Positions 26,491-35,507 are shown, numbered from the stretch's first letter. The stretch: DNA of 64,000 nucleotides from Microbacterium saccharophilum (GCF_007992455.1 NZ_BKAH01000003.1:124001-188000), one strand, 5' to 3'. A program made the numbers and translations. The notes: generated from the letters alone by a model not told the origin.

Positions 26491-27137
26491 TCCGCGTGCT
26501 GCTGGTCGACGACCACGCCGTCATGCGCGCGGGGTTCCGGATGATCCTCGAGGCGGCGGGCGACATCGAGATCGTGGGTGAGGCGGCAGACGGCGCGGCC
26601 GCCGTGGCTGCGGCATCCGCCCTGCAACCGGACGTCGTCTGCATGGACGTGCAGATGCCCGGCATGGACGGCCTCGAGGCGACCCGGCGGATCGTTGCCG
26701 ACCTCGGCAACCGGGCGGCGGTCGTCGTCGTCACGACGTTCGACCGCGACGACTACCTCTTCCAGGCATTGGATGCCGGGGCGAGCGGCTTCCTGCTGAA
26801 GAACGCGGGGCCCGAGGAGCTCACCGCCGCGGTCCGGGTCGCAGCCGCCGGCGATGCCCTGCTCGCACCGGCCGTGACCCGCCGGGTCATCGAGCGCTTC
26901 GCGCACCGGCCGGCGGAGGTCCCGGTCGCGCCGGCCGCGCTGCCCGTCGACCTGACCGAGCGCGAGCGGGAGGTGCTGCGCCTCGTCGCGCAGGCGCTCA
27001 GCAACGCCGAGATCGGCGAGCGCCTGTTCATCGGCGAGGCGACGGTGAAGACGCACGTGTCGAACGTGCTGCAGAAGCTCGGGGTCCGCGACCGCGTCGC
27101 CGCGGTCGTCTGGGCGCACCGGCACGGCCTCGCCTGA
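26487..27137 (+). CDS. LuxR/NarL family response regulator
   Basis: A 216-residue regulator with an N-terminal receiver domain (LLVDDHAVMRAGF; phosphorylated D54 in CMDVQMPGMDG; Lys in FLLKNAG) and a C-terminal LuxR helix-turn-helix (LTEREREVLRLVAQALSNAE, then EATVKTHVSNVLQKLG). It is coupled to the kinase gene by a GTGA overlap. The nearest possible target is the NatAB-like exporter at 28097, as this kind of pair often controls such exporters. That is inference. Confidence 0.94.
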   Translation: MIRVLLVDDHAVMRAGFRMILEAAGDIEIVGEAADGAAAVAAASALQPDVVCMDVQMPGMDGLEATRRIVADLGNRAAVVVVTTFDRDDYLFQALDAGASGFLLKNAGPEELTAAVRVAAAGDALLAPAVTRRVIERFAHRPAEVPVAPAALPVDLTEREREVLRLVAQALSNAEIGERLFIGEATVKTHVSNVLQKLGVRDRVAAVVWAHRHGLA

Positions 27138-27236
27138 CCTCCGGCTGGACCAGAGCGTCTCTCCCGGCCACGATCACCGACACCGCGGCCCGCGCGGCCC
27201 GGCCCGCGCAGCGAACTGCAGGACCGGGCGTGACGG

Positions 27237-27265
27237 ATGGGGCGCATGGGGCTCACGCGCCCCAT
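27237..27265 (+). terminator. hairpin after the two-component operon
   Basis: ATGGGGCGC at 27237-27245 and GCGCCCCAT at 27257-27265 form a perfect 9-bp stem with an 11-nt loop, 100 nt after the response-regulator stop. It is a candidate terminator. Confidence 0.5.
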
Positions 27266-27311
27266 GAGCCACACGGCATCCTGCAGATCGCCGCGGCGCC
27301 ACCCACGCAGA

Positions 27312-27340
27312 ACGCTCGGCTGGGACACCCAGCCGAGCGT
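27312..27340 (-). terminator. strong hairpin after the FMN reductase gene
   Basis: Perfect 13-bp arms ACGCTCGGCTGGG and CCCAGCCGAGCGT are separated by only 3 nt, just 6 nt beyond the stop of the minus-strand reductase gene. It would serve as a terminator for that gene and perhaps for both directions. Confidence 0.85.
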
Positions 27341-27345
27341 CTGCC

Positions 27346-27915
27346 TCAGGCCGCGACGGAGACCCGCGCGTAGCGCTCGATCAGGGCGCCGAACGCGTCG
27401 AGGTACGCGACGAGGAACGCGGCGGTCTCATCGTTCGTGACCTCGCCGTCCTCGGTGAACAGGCCGGGGAGGGACTGGACGTAGCCCTCGGGCTGGCCGA
27501 GCGTCGGTGCGTTGAGGTGGCTGAGGATCGCCTTGAGGTGCTGCTGCGCGGCCGCCGTCGCGATGCCGCCGCCCGAGGTGCCGATGACGGCGGTCGGCTT
27601 GCCGTCGAAGGACGCCTGGCCGTACGGGCGCGCAGACCAGTCCAGCGCGTTCTTCAGGACGCCGGGAATCGAGCGGCTGTACTCGGGGGTCACGATGATG
27701 ACGCCGTCGACGCCGGCGATCGCGTCCTTGAAGTCGCGCGCGGCCTGCGGGAAGTCCGCCTCGAGGTCCATCGAGTAGAACGGGAGGCCGGCGATCGGGA
27801 TCTCCACGAGCGTCGTCCCGGCGGGGGCGAGGCGTTCCAGCGCCTTCGCGAGGCGGCGGTTGATCGAGGTCGACGAGAGGCTGCCGACGATGTAGCCGAT
27901 GGTCCGGTCGGTCAT
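27346..27915 (-). CDS. NADPH-dependent FMN reductase family protein
   Basis: A 189-residue flavodoxin-like oxidoreductase: IGYIVGSLSSTSINRRLAKA (FMN phosphate loop), IVTPEYSRSIPGVLKNALDW (family hallmark) and VIGTSGGGIATAAAQQHL. Relatives reduce FMN, quinones, chromate or azo dyes with NAD(P)H, often for redox defence. ATG 27915 has GGAGG about 9 nt upstream. It is a single-gene unit ending at a strong hairpin. Confidence 0.92.
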   Translation of the reverse strand: MTDRTIGYIVGSLSSTSINRRLAKALERLAPAGTTLVEIPIAGLPFYSMDLEADFPQAARDFKDAIAGVDGVIIVTPEYSRSIPGVLKNALDWSARPYGQASFDGKPTAVIGTSGGGIATAAAQQHLKAILSHLNAPTLGQPEGYVQSLPGLFTEDGEVTNDETAAFLVAYLDAFGALIERYARVSVAA

Positions 27916-28096
27916 GAGTGTGATTCCTCCAAGGGAGACGGGGTGCGCGGCGAGCCGCGCCGTGACCCCTGGTCCAACCGTCCGCCGCGAATATCTATTC
28001 CAGCGCATGAAGTACCGCGGCCGAATCCCCCGCAGGGGGGAGGCGGCGCGCCCCGCGGCTCCGTAGCGTCGGAGGCACGATGACCGAGGAGGCACG

Positions 28097-28981
28097 ATGC
28101 TCGAACTGAGCGGGATCACCAAGACCTACGGCGCGCGCCGGGTGCTCGACGACGTCGGGTTCACCGTGACCGAGGGCCGCCTGACGGGCTTCGTCGGCGG
28201 TAACGGAGCGGGAAAGACCACGACGATGCGCATCATCCTGGGCGTCCTCTCCCGCGATGCCGGCACCGTGACCCTCGGCGGCAGCCCCGTGACGGCCGCC
28301 GACCGGCGCCGGTTCGGCTACATGCCGGAAGAGCGCGGCCTGTACCCCAAGATGCGGGTGCTGGAGCACGTCGTCTACCTCGCCCGGCTCCACGGCTTCA
28401 GCAAGGCGGATGCCACGACGCGTGCCACGGCCCTCCTCGAGGAGCTGGGGCTCGGCGAGCGCCTCGGCGACAACGTCGAGACCCTCTCGCTCGGCAACCA
28501 GCAGCGCGCGCAGATCGCCGCGGCGCTCGTGCACGACCCGCAGGTGCTGATCCTCGACGAGCCGTTCTCCGGGCTGGACCCCCTCGCCGTCGACGTCGTC
28601 GCCGCCGTGCTCCAGGCCCGCGCCGCGGCGGGCGCCGCCGTGCTGTTCTCCTCGCACCAGCTCGACGTCGTCGAGCGCCTGTGCGACGACCTCGTGATCA
28701 TCGCCGGGGGCACGATCCGCGCCGCCGGCAGCCGCAGCGAGCTCCGCGCGCAGCACGCGATGCGGCGGTTCGAGCTGATCTCCGGCGGCGACGCCGGATG
28801 GCTGCGGTCCGAGCCCGGGGTCGATGTGCTCGAGTTCGACGGCGGCTACGCCCTGTTCGACGCGGACAGCGACGAGACGGCGCAGCGGGTCCTCCGCCGC
28901 GCGGTGGAGTCCGGCGACGTCGCGAGCTTCTCCCCCCGGCATCCCTCCCTCGCCCAGATCTTCAAGGAGGTCATCCAGTGA
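28097..28981 (+). CDS. ABC exporter ATP-binding protein (NatA-like)
   Basis: A 294-residue ATPase with Walker A GGNGAGKTT, signature LSLGNQQRAQ, Walker B VLILDEPFSG, H-loop SSHQL, and a C-terminal DUF4162-type extension of about 80 residues usual in NatA/drug-export ATPases. A GAGGAGG ribosome site precedes ATG 28097. It pairs with the permease that follows with a GTGA overlap. It may export sodium, a drug or a peptide; the cargo is not visible. Confidence 0.93.
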   Translation: MLELSGITKTYGARRVLDDVGFTVTEGRLTGFVGGNGAGKTTTMRIILGVLSRDAGTVTLGGSPVTAADRRRFGYMPEERGLYPKMRVLEHVVYLARLHGFSKADATTRATALLEELGLGERLGDNVETLSLGNQQRAQIAAALVHDPQVLILDEPFSGLDPLAVDVVAAVLQARAAAGAAVLFSSHQLDVVERLCDDLVIIAGGTIRAAGSRSELRAQHAMRRFELISGGDAGWLRSEPGVDVLEFDGGYALFDADSDETAQRVLRRAVESGDVASFSPRHPSLAQIFKEVIQ

Positions 28982-30075
28982 CCACCCCCGCCGTCGCCCC
29001 CTCGTTCGCACAGAGCGTGTGGCTCGTCACCGAGCGCGAGGTCGGCTCCAAGCTGCGCAGCAAGGCGTTCGTCATCTCGACCGCCATCCTCTTCGCCATC
29101 GCCCTCGCGGGCGTCCTCTGGGGCGGGTTCGCCGCGCAGGCGGAGAACCGCATCCCCGTCGCGGTGACCTCGGAGACCGCGTCGGCACTGGACGGCGCGA
29201 AGGATGCCGTCGAGGTCACCGAGGTCGGCTCGGCCGACGAGGCGCGCGACCTGGTGCGCTCCGGCGACGTCGACGCGGCCCTCGTCCCGGGCGGCGCCGA
29301 GCCGTTCGGGTACACGATCGTGGCCGACGAGTCGGCGCCATCCGCCCTCACGTCGCTGCTCAGCGTGTCCCCCGAGATCGAACTGCTGACGACCGGCGGC
29401 ACGGATGAGATCCTCCGCTACTTCGTCTCGCTCGGGTTCGGTCTGATCTTCTTCATGGCCGCCCTCACCTTCGGCTCGACGATCGCGCAGAGCGTCGTGG
29501 AGGAGAAGCAGACCCGCGTCGTCGAACTGCTCATCTCGGCCATCCCGACCCGCGCGCTCCTGGCCGGAAAGGTCATCGGCAACACGATCCTCGCGATGGG
29601 GCAGGTGATCGGCCTCGCAGCCATCACGGTCGTGGGCCTCACCGTCACGGGGCAGAGCGCCCTGCTCGGCGGCCTCGGCGCGCCGCTGGTGTGGTTCGCG
29701 GTGTTCTTCCTGTTCGGCTTCATCCTGTTGGCGTCGCTGTTCGCGGCCGCCGCGGCGATGGTGTCGCGCCAGGAGGACATCGGGTCGACGACGACGCCCC
29801 TGACCTTCCTTGTGATGGCGCCGTACTTCCTCGTGGTGTTCTTCAACGACAACCCGGTCGTCCTGACGGTCATGTCGTACGTGCCGTTCTCGGCCCCCGT
29901 CGGCATGCCGGTGCGGGTCTTCCTCGGCGAGGCGCTGTGGTGGGAGCCGCTGCTCTCGCTGGCGGTGCTGCTGGCCACGTGCGTCGCGGCGATCCTCGTG
30001 GGCGCGAAGATCTACGAGAACTCGCTGCTGCGGATGGGCGCCCGCGTCTCGCTCGCCGACGCCCTCAAGGCCTGA
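28978..30075 (+). CDS. ABC exporter permease (NatB-like, ABC-2 type)
   Basis: A 365-residue ABC-2 membrane protein: one N-terminal helix after TEREVGSKLRSKAFVIST, an extracytoplasmic domain of about 130 residues, then five or six helices including GLIFFMAALTFGSTIAQSVV and the QTRVVELLISAIPTRALLAG coupling region typical of NatB. The GTG start overlaps the ATPase stop (GTGA). It ends 5 bp before a convergent VOC gene. Confidence 0.92.
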   Translation: MTTPAVAPSFAQSVWLVTEREVGSKLRSKAFVISTAILFAIALAGVLWGGFAAQAENRIPVAVTSETASALDGAKDAVEVTEVGSADEARDLVRSGDVDAALVPGGAEPFGYTIVADESAPSALTSLLSVSPEIELLTTGGTDEILRYFVSLGFGLIFFMAALTFGSTIAQSVVEEKQTRVVELLISAIPTRALLAGKVIGNTILAMGQVIGLAAITVVGLTVTGQSALLGGLGAPLVWFAVFFLFGFILLASLFAAAAAMVSRQEDIGSTTTPLTFLVMAPYFLVVFFNDNPVVLTVMSYVPFSAPVGMPVRVFLGEALWWEPLLSLAVLLATCVAAILVGAKIYENSLLRMGARVSLADALKA

Positions 30076-30080
30076 TCGGC

Positions 30081-30467
30081 CTACCCGGCACCCACGAGCA
30101 CGGAGAGGACGTTCCCGGCGGGATCGCGGAACCAGGCGATGTCGGGTCCGCCGTTGCCGCGGGCGATGCCGCGCTCGTCGGTGCCGAAGTCGGGGTCGTC
30201 GTAGATCTTCGTCGCGACGCCCTGCGCGTTCAGCTGATCGACGGCGGCGTCGATGTCGTCGACGAGCAGATTCAGGATGGTGAAGCTCGCCGGCACATGG
30301 TCGGCCTTCGGATAGGCGATCGCGCGCCATCCCCCCGGCATCGTGATCTCGAGGATCCCCATGCCATTGGTCTCGACCTGCAGGCCCAGCACGTCACGGT
30401 AGAACGCCTCGGCGGCGGGGATGTCGTCCACCGAGAATCCGGCGAACGACGCGGCGGAACGGATCAT
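30081..30467 (-). CDS. VOC family protein
   Basis: A 128-residue glyoxalase/bleomycin-resistance-fold protein: FAGFSVDDIPAAEAFYRDVL at the start and WFRDPAGNVLSVL at the end, matching VOC half-modules. GAGGAGC lies 3 nt before ATG 30467. It lies downstream of rraA on the same strand with a 71-bp gap. Function unknown. Confidence 0.88.
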   Translation of the reverse strand: MIRSAASFAGFSVDDIPAAEAFYRDVLGLQVETNGMGILEITMPGGWRAIAYPKADHVPASFTILNLLVDDIDAAVDQLNAQGVATKIYDDPDFGTDERGIARGNGGPDIAWFRDPAGNVLSVLVGAG

Positions 30468-30538
30468 GATGCTCCTCGGGCTCATCCAGGGCGGTGTCGA
30501 GGACAGTATCGACCGCCCGGCGCTGCGAGGGAAGGCCC

Positions 30539-31006
30539 TCAGCGCTCGACGAGGATGCCGTCGGCGTCGGCCCACACGTGCGCCCCCGGCCGGAAGGACA
30601 CCCCGGCGATCACCACCGTGACGTCGACCTCGCCGCGGCCGTCCTTCGCGCTCTTCCGCGGGTTCGAGCCGAGCGCCTTGACGCCGAGCGGCAGGGTCGC
30701 GAGAGCGGCGCGGTCGCGGACGGCGCCGTGCACGATGATCCCGGCCCAGCCGTTGCGGACAGCGGATGCTGCGATGAGGTCGCCGACGAGTGCGGACTCC
30801 AGCGAACCGCCGCCGTCGACGACGAGCACCGCCCCGTCGCCCGGCGTCGCCAGGATCTCCTTGACCAGCGCGTTGTCGCGATGGCAGCGGACCGTGCGGA
30901 TGGCGCCGTCGAACGCCACCTGCCCGCCGAGGTCGTGCAGCTGCAGGGCGAGCGAGTCGAGCGCCTCACCGCGCTCGTCGAAGAGGTCGGCCGTCGCGAT
31001 CGTCAT
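30539..31006 (-). CDS. rraA: RraA-like protein (RNase E inhibitor / aldolase-fold)
   Basis: A 155-residue protein with the RraA signature: VVDGGGSLESALVGDLIA and GIIVHGAVRDRAALATLP (G-x-R-D), close to E. coli RraA in length (161 aa). The family includes the RNase E regulator and 4-hydroxy-4-methyl-2-oxoglutarate aldolases. The sequence alone cannot tell which applies, and a role in RNA decay is unproven in actinobacteria. TAGCGT lies 6 nt before the ATG (leaderless pattern). It is divergent from the nitroreductase gene. Confidence 0.9.
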   Translation of the reverse strand: MTIATADLFDERGEALDSLALQLHDLGGQVAFDGAIRTVRCHRDNALVKEILATPGDGAVLVVDGGGSLESALVGDLIAASAVRNGWAGIIVHGAVRDRAALATLPLGVKALGSNPRKSAKDGRGEVDVTVVIAGVSFRPGAHVWADADGILVER

Positions 31007-31052
31007 GCGCCCACGCTATTGCCCCCGGCGCTCACAGCGGGAACAAAGCCGT

Positions 31053-31064
31053 ATTGCATACAAT
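31053..31064. promoter_or_regulatory. 12-bp dyad over a -10 box before the nitroreductase gene
   Basis: ATTGCATACAAT has arms ATTG/CAAT and overlaps TACAAT (31059-31064), a good -10 hexamer. It lies between rraA and the nitroreductase gene. A repressor of GntR or TetR type could bind, but none is encoded next to it. Confidence 0.4.
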
Positions 31065-31121
31065 TGAATCGAAGTGATCACGGGCCGACGATGTCCCTCC
31101 CCCGCACCACCAGGAGACGAC

Positions 31122-31700
31122 ATGAGCCTCACGCTCGACCGCACGGCCGCCACCGACGCCCCCATCCTCGATGTCCTCGCGGAGCGCTGGAGCACCCGCA
31201 TCTTCGACCCGGCCGCACCGCTGGACGAGGCCGCCCTCGCGAGCGCGCTCGAGGCGGCCCGCTGGGCCCCGTCCGCGAACAACACGCAGCCGTGGCGCTT
31301 CATCGTCGCCCGGCGCGGCACCGAGGCGCACGCCGCCGTCGTCGCCGCCCTCACGGGCTTCAACCAGGCGTGGGCCGCGGACGCCGCCGCGCTCGTCGTC
31401 TTCGCCGCGACGACCGAGATCGACGGCGAGCCGCAGCACTTCGCGACCTACGACACCGGCCAGGCCGCCGCGCACTTCACGGTGCAGGCGCACGCCTCCG
31501 GCCTCCACACCCACCAGATGGGCGGCTTCGACCGCGCCGCCGTCGCCGCGACGTTCGCTCTCGATGCAGGCGTCACGCCGCTGACCGTCATGGCCGTCGG
31601 CACCCTCGGCGACGTATCGGCTGCCCCCGAGCCGCTGCGCGAGCGCGAGCTCGCCCCGCGCACGCGCCGCAGCGTCAAGGACTCGCTCGTCGGGGCGTGA
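31122..31700 (+). CDS. nitroreductase family protein
   Basis: A 192-residue FMN-dependent oxidoreductase. It has VLAERWSTRIFDP and ALEAARWAPSANNTQPWRF, the FMN-binding N-terminal hallmark, and AHASGLHTHQMGGFDRAAV in the middle. Such enzymes reduce nitroaromatics, quinones or enones. ATG 31122 has AGGAGAC just upstream. The gene is preceded by the ATTGCATACAAT dyad and TACAAT -10 box. Confidence 0.92.
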   Translation: MSLTLDRTAATDAPILDVLAERWSTRIFDPAAPLDEAALASALEAARWAPSANNTQPWRFIVARRGTEAHAAVVAALTGFNQAWAADAAALVVFAATTEIDGEPQHFATYDTGQAAAHFTVQAHASGLHTHQMGGFDRAAVAATFALDAGVTPLTVMAVGTLGDVSAAPEPLRERELAPRTRRSVKDSLVGA

Positions 31701-31707
31701 GCGCCGC

Positions 31708-32238
31708 TCAGCCTGCCGGCCGCTCGGCCGGCGGGTTGCGGTCCGGGTGCAGGACGATCACGAGCGAGTACGAGTCGCCGCCGGCATCCGGGCCCCGTTC
31801 TTTGAACTCCTGCAGCAGGCCGTAGAGCCGCTGCTGCAGTTCGTCGAGGTGCTCGGCGTTCAGCCGGAGCCCGAGCCAGCTCGTCTCGACGAGCTGCGGG
31901 TCGACCTCCTGCAGCTGCTGCCGCATCGTCTCCAGCAGGATGACGGAGAAGTTCGGCCCCTGCGGGGCATGCCACGACCGCCCCGTCGCCCGGTACGGCA
32001 CCTCGCGCGCGCCGCGGGTGCCGGTGCGCGCCGGCTCGGCGGCCAGCAGCCCGGTGTCGACGAGGGTGCGGACGTGGTGGAGCATCGTGCCGGGGTTGAC
32101 CTCGAGCAGTTCCGCGAGCTCCTTGTTGGTGCGGGCGTCGAACGCGCACAGGCGCAGCACGCGCAGCCGCAGCGGCGAGCTCAGGGCCCGCGCGAGCGCG
32201 ACCGCCGCCTTGTCGGAGCCGTTCGCCTCGTGGGTCAT
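31708..32238 (-). CDS. ArsR-like winged-helix regulator
   Basis: A 176-residue regulator: an N-terminal ArsR-type helix-turn-helix (ALSSPLRLRVLRLCAFDART, then NKELAELLEVNPGTMLHHVR) and a C-terminal helical part ending in a Pro-rich tail. No Cys cluster for metal sensing is visible in the recognition helix. TACGCT lies 6 nt before the ATG. It is divergent from the MFS exporter at 32297 across only 58 bp, so it most likely controls that exporter. Confidence 0.85.
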   Translation of the reverse strand: MTHEANGSDKAAVALARALSSPLRLRVLRLCAFDARTNKELAELLEVNPGTMLHHVRTLVDTGLLAAEPARTGTRGAREVPYRATGRSWHAPQGPNFSVILLETMRQQLQEVDPQLVETSWLGLRLNAEHLDELQQRLYGLLQEFKERGPDAGGDSYSLVIVLHPDRNPPAERPAG

Positions 32239-32259
32239 GCAGCGAGCGTAGCGGGGTGA

Positions 32260-32289
32260 TTGACAGAACCCAACAGGTCGGCGCAGACT
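32260..32289 (+). promoter_or_regulatory. promoter of the MFS exporter gene
   Basis: Consensus -35 TTGACA at 32260-32265, an 18-bp spacer, and CAGACT at 32284-32289, which lies 7 nt before the MFS ATG (leaderless spacing). It sits inside the 58-bp gap to the divergent ArsR-like gene. Confidence 0.6.
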
Positions 32290-32296
32290 GATCGAC

Positions 32297-33571
32297 ATGT
32301 CCCAACCAGTCGAGTTGGAGGCGGCGCTGACGCCGCACCGCTCGCTGTGGCGCGACGGCAATTTCCTCACGATGTGGAGCGGTCAGGCGCTGAGCCAGTT
32401 CGGGGCGCAGATCACCGAACTCGCCCTCCCCGTCCTCGCCGTGCTGCTGCTCCAGGCCACGGAGTTCGACGTCGGCCTGCTGGGGGCCGCCGGAACGGCC
32501 GCGTTCCTGCTCGTCGGACTGCCCGCCGGAGCGTGGATCGACCGGCTCCGCAAGCGCCACGTCATGATCGTCGCCGACGTCATCCGCGCCGTCGCCCTCG
32601 CGGCGCTGCCCCTGCTGTGGTGGGCGGGTCTGCTGCAGATCTGGCACATGGTCCTCGTCGCCCTCGTGATGGGCGTCGCGACCGTCTTCTTCGACGTCTC
32701 CTACCAGAGCGTCGTGCCCTCACTCGTCCCCGCGGACCACATCGCCGAAGCGAACGGCAAGCTCGAGTCCACCGCCCAGCTGGCCGGCATCGCCGGTCCC
32801 GCCGCCGGCGGGTGGCTCATCGGCGTGATCACGGCCCCCTTCGCGGTGCTCGTCACCGCCGTCACCTACCTGCTGTCCGCCGGTGCGCTGCTGCGCACCC
32901 GCGACTCCGAGCTGGTCGCCGCGCGGCACGACCACGATCCGCTCGTCGCCTCGATCCGCGAGGGCCTGCGCTGGGTGTTCGGCAACGTGCACCTGCGGCG
33001 CATCGTCGGAACGACCGGGGTGTCGAACTTCTTCAGCACGATCACCTTCACGCTGCTGCCGATCTTCCTGCTGCGCACGCTCGGCCTCTCGCCGGCCCAG
33101 ATGGGGGTCATCTTCGCCGTGGGCGCGGTCGGCGGCTTCGTCGGCGCCCTCGTCACGCCCCGCATCCTCCGCCGCCTCGGGGAGGCGCGCACCATCCCGG
33201 CCAGCGCCATCGTCTTCTCGCTCATCGCCCTGCTGCTCCCGGCCGCCGTCGCCGTCCCCGCGATCGCCTTCCCGCTGCTGCTCGTGCAGAGCTTCCTCGG
33301 AACCTTCAGCGTCCTGCTCTACAACATCACGCAGGTCACCTTCCGCCAGCGGATCACGCCGCCCCGGCTGCTCGGCCGGATGAACGCGTCGATCCGGTTC
33401 TGCGTGTGGGGCGTCATGCCGATCGCGGCGCTCCTCGCCGGCGCGCTGGGCACGTGGCTCGGCGTCCCCACGACGATGTGGATCGCCGCGGCGGGCGCCC
33501 TGGCATCCGCGCTCTTCGTCGTCACCGGCCCGTTCTGGCGGATGCGGGAGCTGCCGACGCCGGGCGACTGA
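32297..33571 (+). CDS. MFS exporter (EntS-like)
   Basis: A 424-residue major facilitator protein with about 12 membrane helices. LWRDGNFLTMWSGQALSQFG is the typical start of this EntS/macrolide-type subfamily. Motif A-like AGAWIDRLRKRHVMIVAD follows helix 2, and TVFFDVSYQSVVPSLV is also characteristic. It lies 83 bp before the type III PKS operon in the same direction and could export its product, but the divergent ArsR-like regulator suggests its own control. Confidence 0.9.
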   Translation: MSQPVELEAALTPHRSLWRDGNFLTMWSGQALSQFGAQITELALPVLAVLLLQATEFDVGLLGAAGTAAFLLVGLPAGAWIDRLRKRHVMIVADVIRAVALAALPLLWWAGLLQIWHMVLVALVMGVATVFFDVSYQSVVPSLVPADHIAEANGKLESTAQLAGIAGPAAGGWLIGVITAPFAVLVTAVTYLLSAGALLRTRDSELVAARHDHDPLVASIREGLRWVFGNVHLRRIVGTTGVSNFFSTITFTLLPIFLLRTLGLSPAQMGVIFAVGAVGGFVGALVTPRILRRLGEARTIPASAIVFSLIALLLPAAVAVPAIAFPLLLVQSFLGTFSVLLYNITQVTFRQRITPPRLLGRMNASIRFCVWGVMPIAALLAGALGTWLGVPTTMWIAAAGALASALFVVTGPFWRMRELPTPGD

Positions 33572-33654
33572 CGGCCCGGCACTGCACTGTAGACGGCGGG
33601 GAACCGGGGCACCACCCCCGGCCCTGCGGCACCCGGAGCTGGTTAGGGTGGACC

Positions 33655-34788
33655 ATGACCACGAGCGTCCTGTCCATCGGCACCGCGGTCCCCTCCACGC
33701 GGCTGACGCAGAGGCAGGTGCGCGACCTCTTCGCCGCGCAGCCCGGCCTCGACCGCCGCACGCAACGGCTCATCCATGCCGCCTTCGATGCGGCGGCGAT
33801 CGAGCACCGCCACACCGTGCTGGCCGGCCTCTACGGCGAGGCACCCGATGACGACACGGCGATGGCCGTCGTGGATGCCGCGGGGGCGCTGCTGCGACCG
33901 AGCACGGGGGCTCGCAACACCGAGTTCATCCGGCACTCTCCGGACCTGTTCGCGGGTGCGGCGCGATCGGCGCTGGGCTCCGCCACCGTAGACCCGGCGC
34001 AGGTCACGCACGTCGTCACGGTGTCCTGCACGGGCCTCGTGGCGCCCGGTCCCGACTACCGGCTCGTCCGCGACCTCGGCCTGCCGACGACCGTGGAGCG
34101 CTATCACCTCGGCTTCGTCGGCTGCGCGGCGGGCATCCCCGCGCTCCGCACGGCCGCGCGCATCTGCGCCGCCCAGCCGGACGCCGTCGTCCTCGTGGTG
34201 TGCGCCGAACTGTGCACGCTGCACTTCCGCTCCTCCGCGGACCCGCAGCAGATCGTCGCGTCCTCCGTCTTCGCCGACGGCGCCGCCGCCGCCGTCGTGA
34301 CCGCCGACACCTCGCTGCGCGGCGCGCACTGGCTGGAGCTGGAGCGGTTCGGCACCGCCCTCACCGACGAGGGCGAGACGGACATGGTGTGGACGGTCGG
34401 CGACGCCGGGTTCGAGATGGTCCTCTCCGCCGAGGTCCCCCGCATCGTGGGCCGGGAGATCCGGGGCGCGGTCGACCGGTTCCTCGGCGACGAGACGGTC
34501 GACGCGTGGGCCGTCCATCCGGGCGGGCGCAGCGTCCTGGACCGCGTGGAGACCGGCCTCGCGCTCGCGCCGGACGCCCTCACCCTCTCCCGGGAGGTGC
34601 TCCGCGACTACGGCAACATGTCCAGCGCCACGATCCTCTTCATCCTCCGCCGTCTCCTCGAGGGGGCCGCCGGCGGGGACGGGGACGCGGGGGCTGCGCC
34701 GGATCAGCGGATCGCGGCGCTCGCCTTCGGCCCCGGTCTCACCGTCGAGTCGGCCCTCCTCACACGGCGTACGGCGGAGCGCGGGTGA
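33655..34788 (+). CDS. type III polyketide synthase
   Basis: A 377-residue chalcone-synthase-like homodimeric enzyme that condenses an acyl-CoA starter with malonyl-CoA units. The catalytic triad is C157 in FVGCAAGIP, H288 in WAVHPGGRSVLD and N321 in YGNMSSATILF. The start is ATG 33655; TAGGGT lies 5 nt upstream. The open frame extends much further upstream but only as antisense/out-of-frame sequence in the MFS gene. The next two genes (methyltransferase, FAD monooxygenase) copy the layout of the Streptomyces srsABC phenolic-lipid operon, so an alkylresorcinol or alkylpyrone product is likely. Confidence 0.94.
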   Translation: MTTSVLSIGTAVPSTRLTQRQVRDLFAAQPGLDRRTQRLIHAAFDAAAIEHRHTVLAGLYGEAPDDDTAMAVVDAAGALLRPSTGARNTEFIRHSPDLFAGAARSALGSATVDPAQVTHVVTVSCTGLVAPGPDYRLVRDLGLPTTVERYHLGFVGCAAGIPALRTAARICAAQPDAVVLVVCAELCTLHFRSSADPQQIVASSVFADGAAAAVVTADTSLRGAHWLELERFGTALTDEGETDMVWTVGDAGFEMVLSAEVPRIVGREIRGAVDRFLGDETVDAWAVHPGGRSVLDRVETGLALAPDALTLSREVLRDYGNMSSATILFILRRLLEGAAGGDGDAGAAPDQRIAALAFGPGLTVESALLTRRTAERG

Positions 34789-35507
34789 GCCTCGCCACGC
34801 GGGACGAGGAGCTCCGCGAGCTCATGGACGACCCGGACTGCGATCCCGAGCGGCTCGCCGCGACGCTGCACCGGTTCGCCGTCGTGAACCGTCTCGTCTC
34901 CGGCTGGGGCCGCGTCTACCGCTCGGCGCTCCGGCCGCACCTGGTCGGGCTCGGCCGCCCGGCGCGCGTCCTCGATCTCGGCTGCGGCGGCGGCGACCTC
35001 GTCGCCCGGCTCGCGGGGCTGGCGCGCGCGGACGGCCTGGACGTCGAGTGGACCGGCGTCGACCCCGACCCGCGGGCGCACGAGGTCGCGGCACGGTGGG
35101 CGGCCCCCGGCATCCGCTTCCGCGCGGTGGACGCCGCGGTCCTCGTCGCGGAGGGCGAGCGGTTCGACGCGGTCGTCTCCAACCATGTCCTGCACCACCT
35201 GGGCGCCGAACTGCCGGCCTTCGCCGCCGCCTCCCGGGCGCTGTCGACGGGACCGGTGCTGCACTCCGACATCGAGCGCGGCCGGCTCGCGTACGCGCTG
35301 TACACGGTCGGGATCACACCGTTCGCGGGGGGCACGTTCCTCCGCACCGACGGCCTGCGCTCGATCCGGCGCAGCTTCCGGGCCGAGGAGCTCGCGGCGG
35401 CGATCGCGGCGGGCGAGGTCAGAGACCCCGCGGATGCCCCGAGTCCGTGGCGGATCGATCGCCCGGCGCCGTTCCGCCTCCTGGCGCGGAGCGTCGGCCA
35501 TGCCTGA
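34785..35507 (+). CDS. class I SAM-dependent methyltransferase of the PKS cluster
   Basis: A 240-residue methyltransferase. Motif I is RVLDLGCGGGDLVARLAG, an acidic post-I residue lies in EWTGVDPDPRAHE, and motif IV-like FDAVVSNHVLHHL resembles UbiE/class I enzymes acting on small lipophilic molecules. The GTG overlaps the PKS stop (GTGA) and the monooxygenase ATG lies inside its last codons, so the three are tightly coupled. It presumably methylates the polyketide ring (O- or C-methylation not decided). Confidence 0.9.
   Translation: MSLATRDEELRELMDDPDCDPERLAATLHRFAVVNRLVSGWGRVYRSALRPHLVGLGRPARVLDLGCGGGDLVARLAGLARADGLDVEWTGVDPDPRAHEVAARWAAPGIRFRAVDAAVLVAEGERFDAVVSNHVLHHLGAELPAFAAASRALSTGPVLHSDIERGRLAYALYTVGITPFAGGTFLRTDGLRSIRRSFRAEELAAAIAAGEVRDPADAPSPWRIDRPAPFRLLARSVGHA

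Noticed and set aside
32260..34788. Apparent 842-residue fusion of MFS-region sequence with the type III PKS
   Set aside because: The upstream half is out of frame with the MFS gene and has no homology; the PKS N-terminus begins at ATG 33655.
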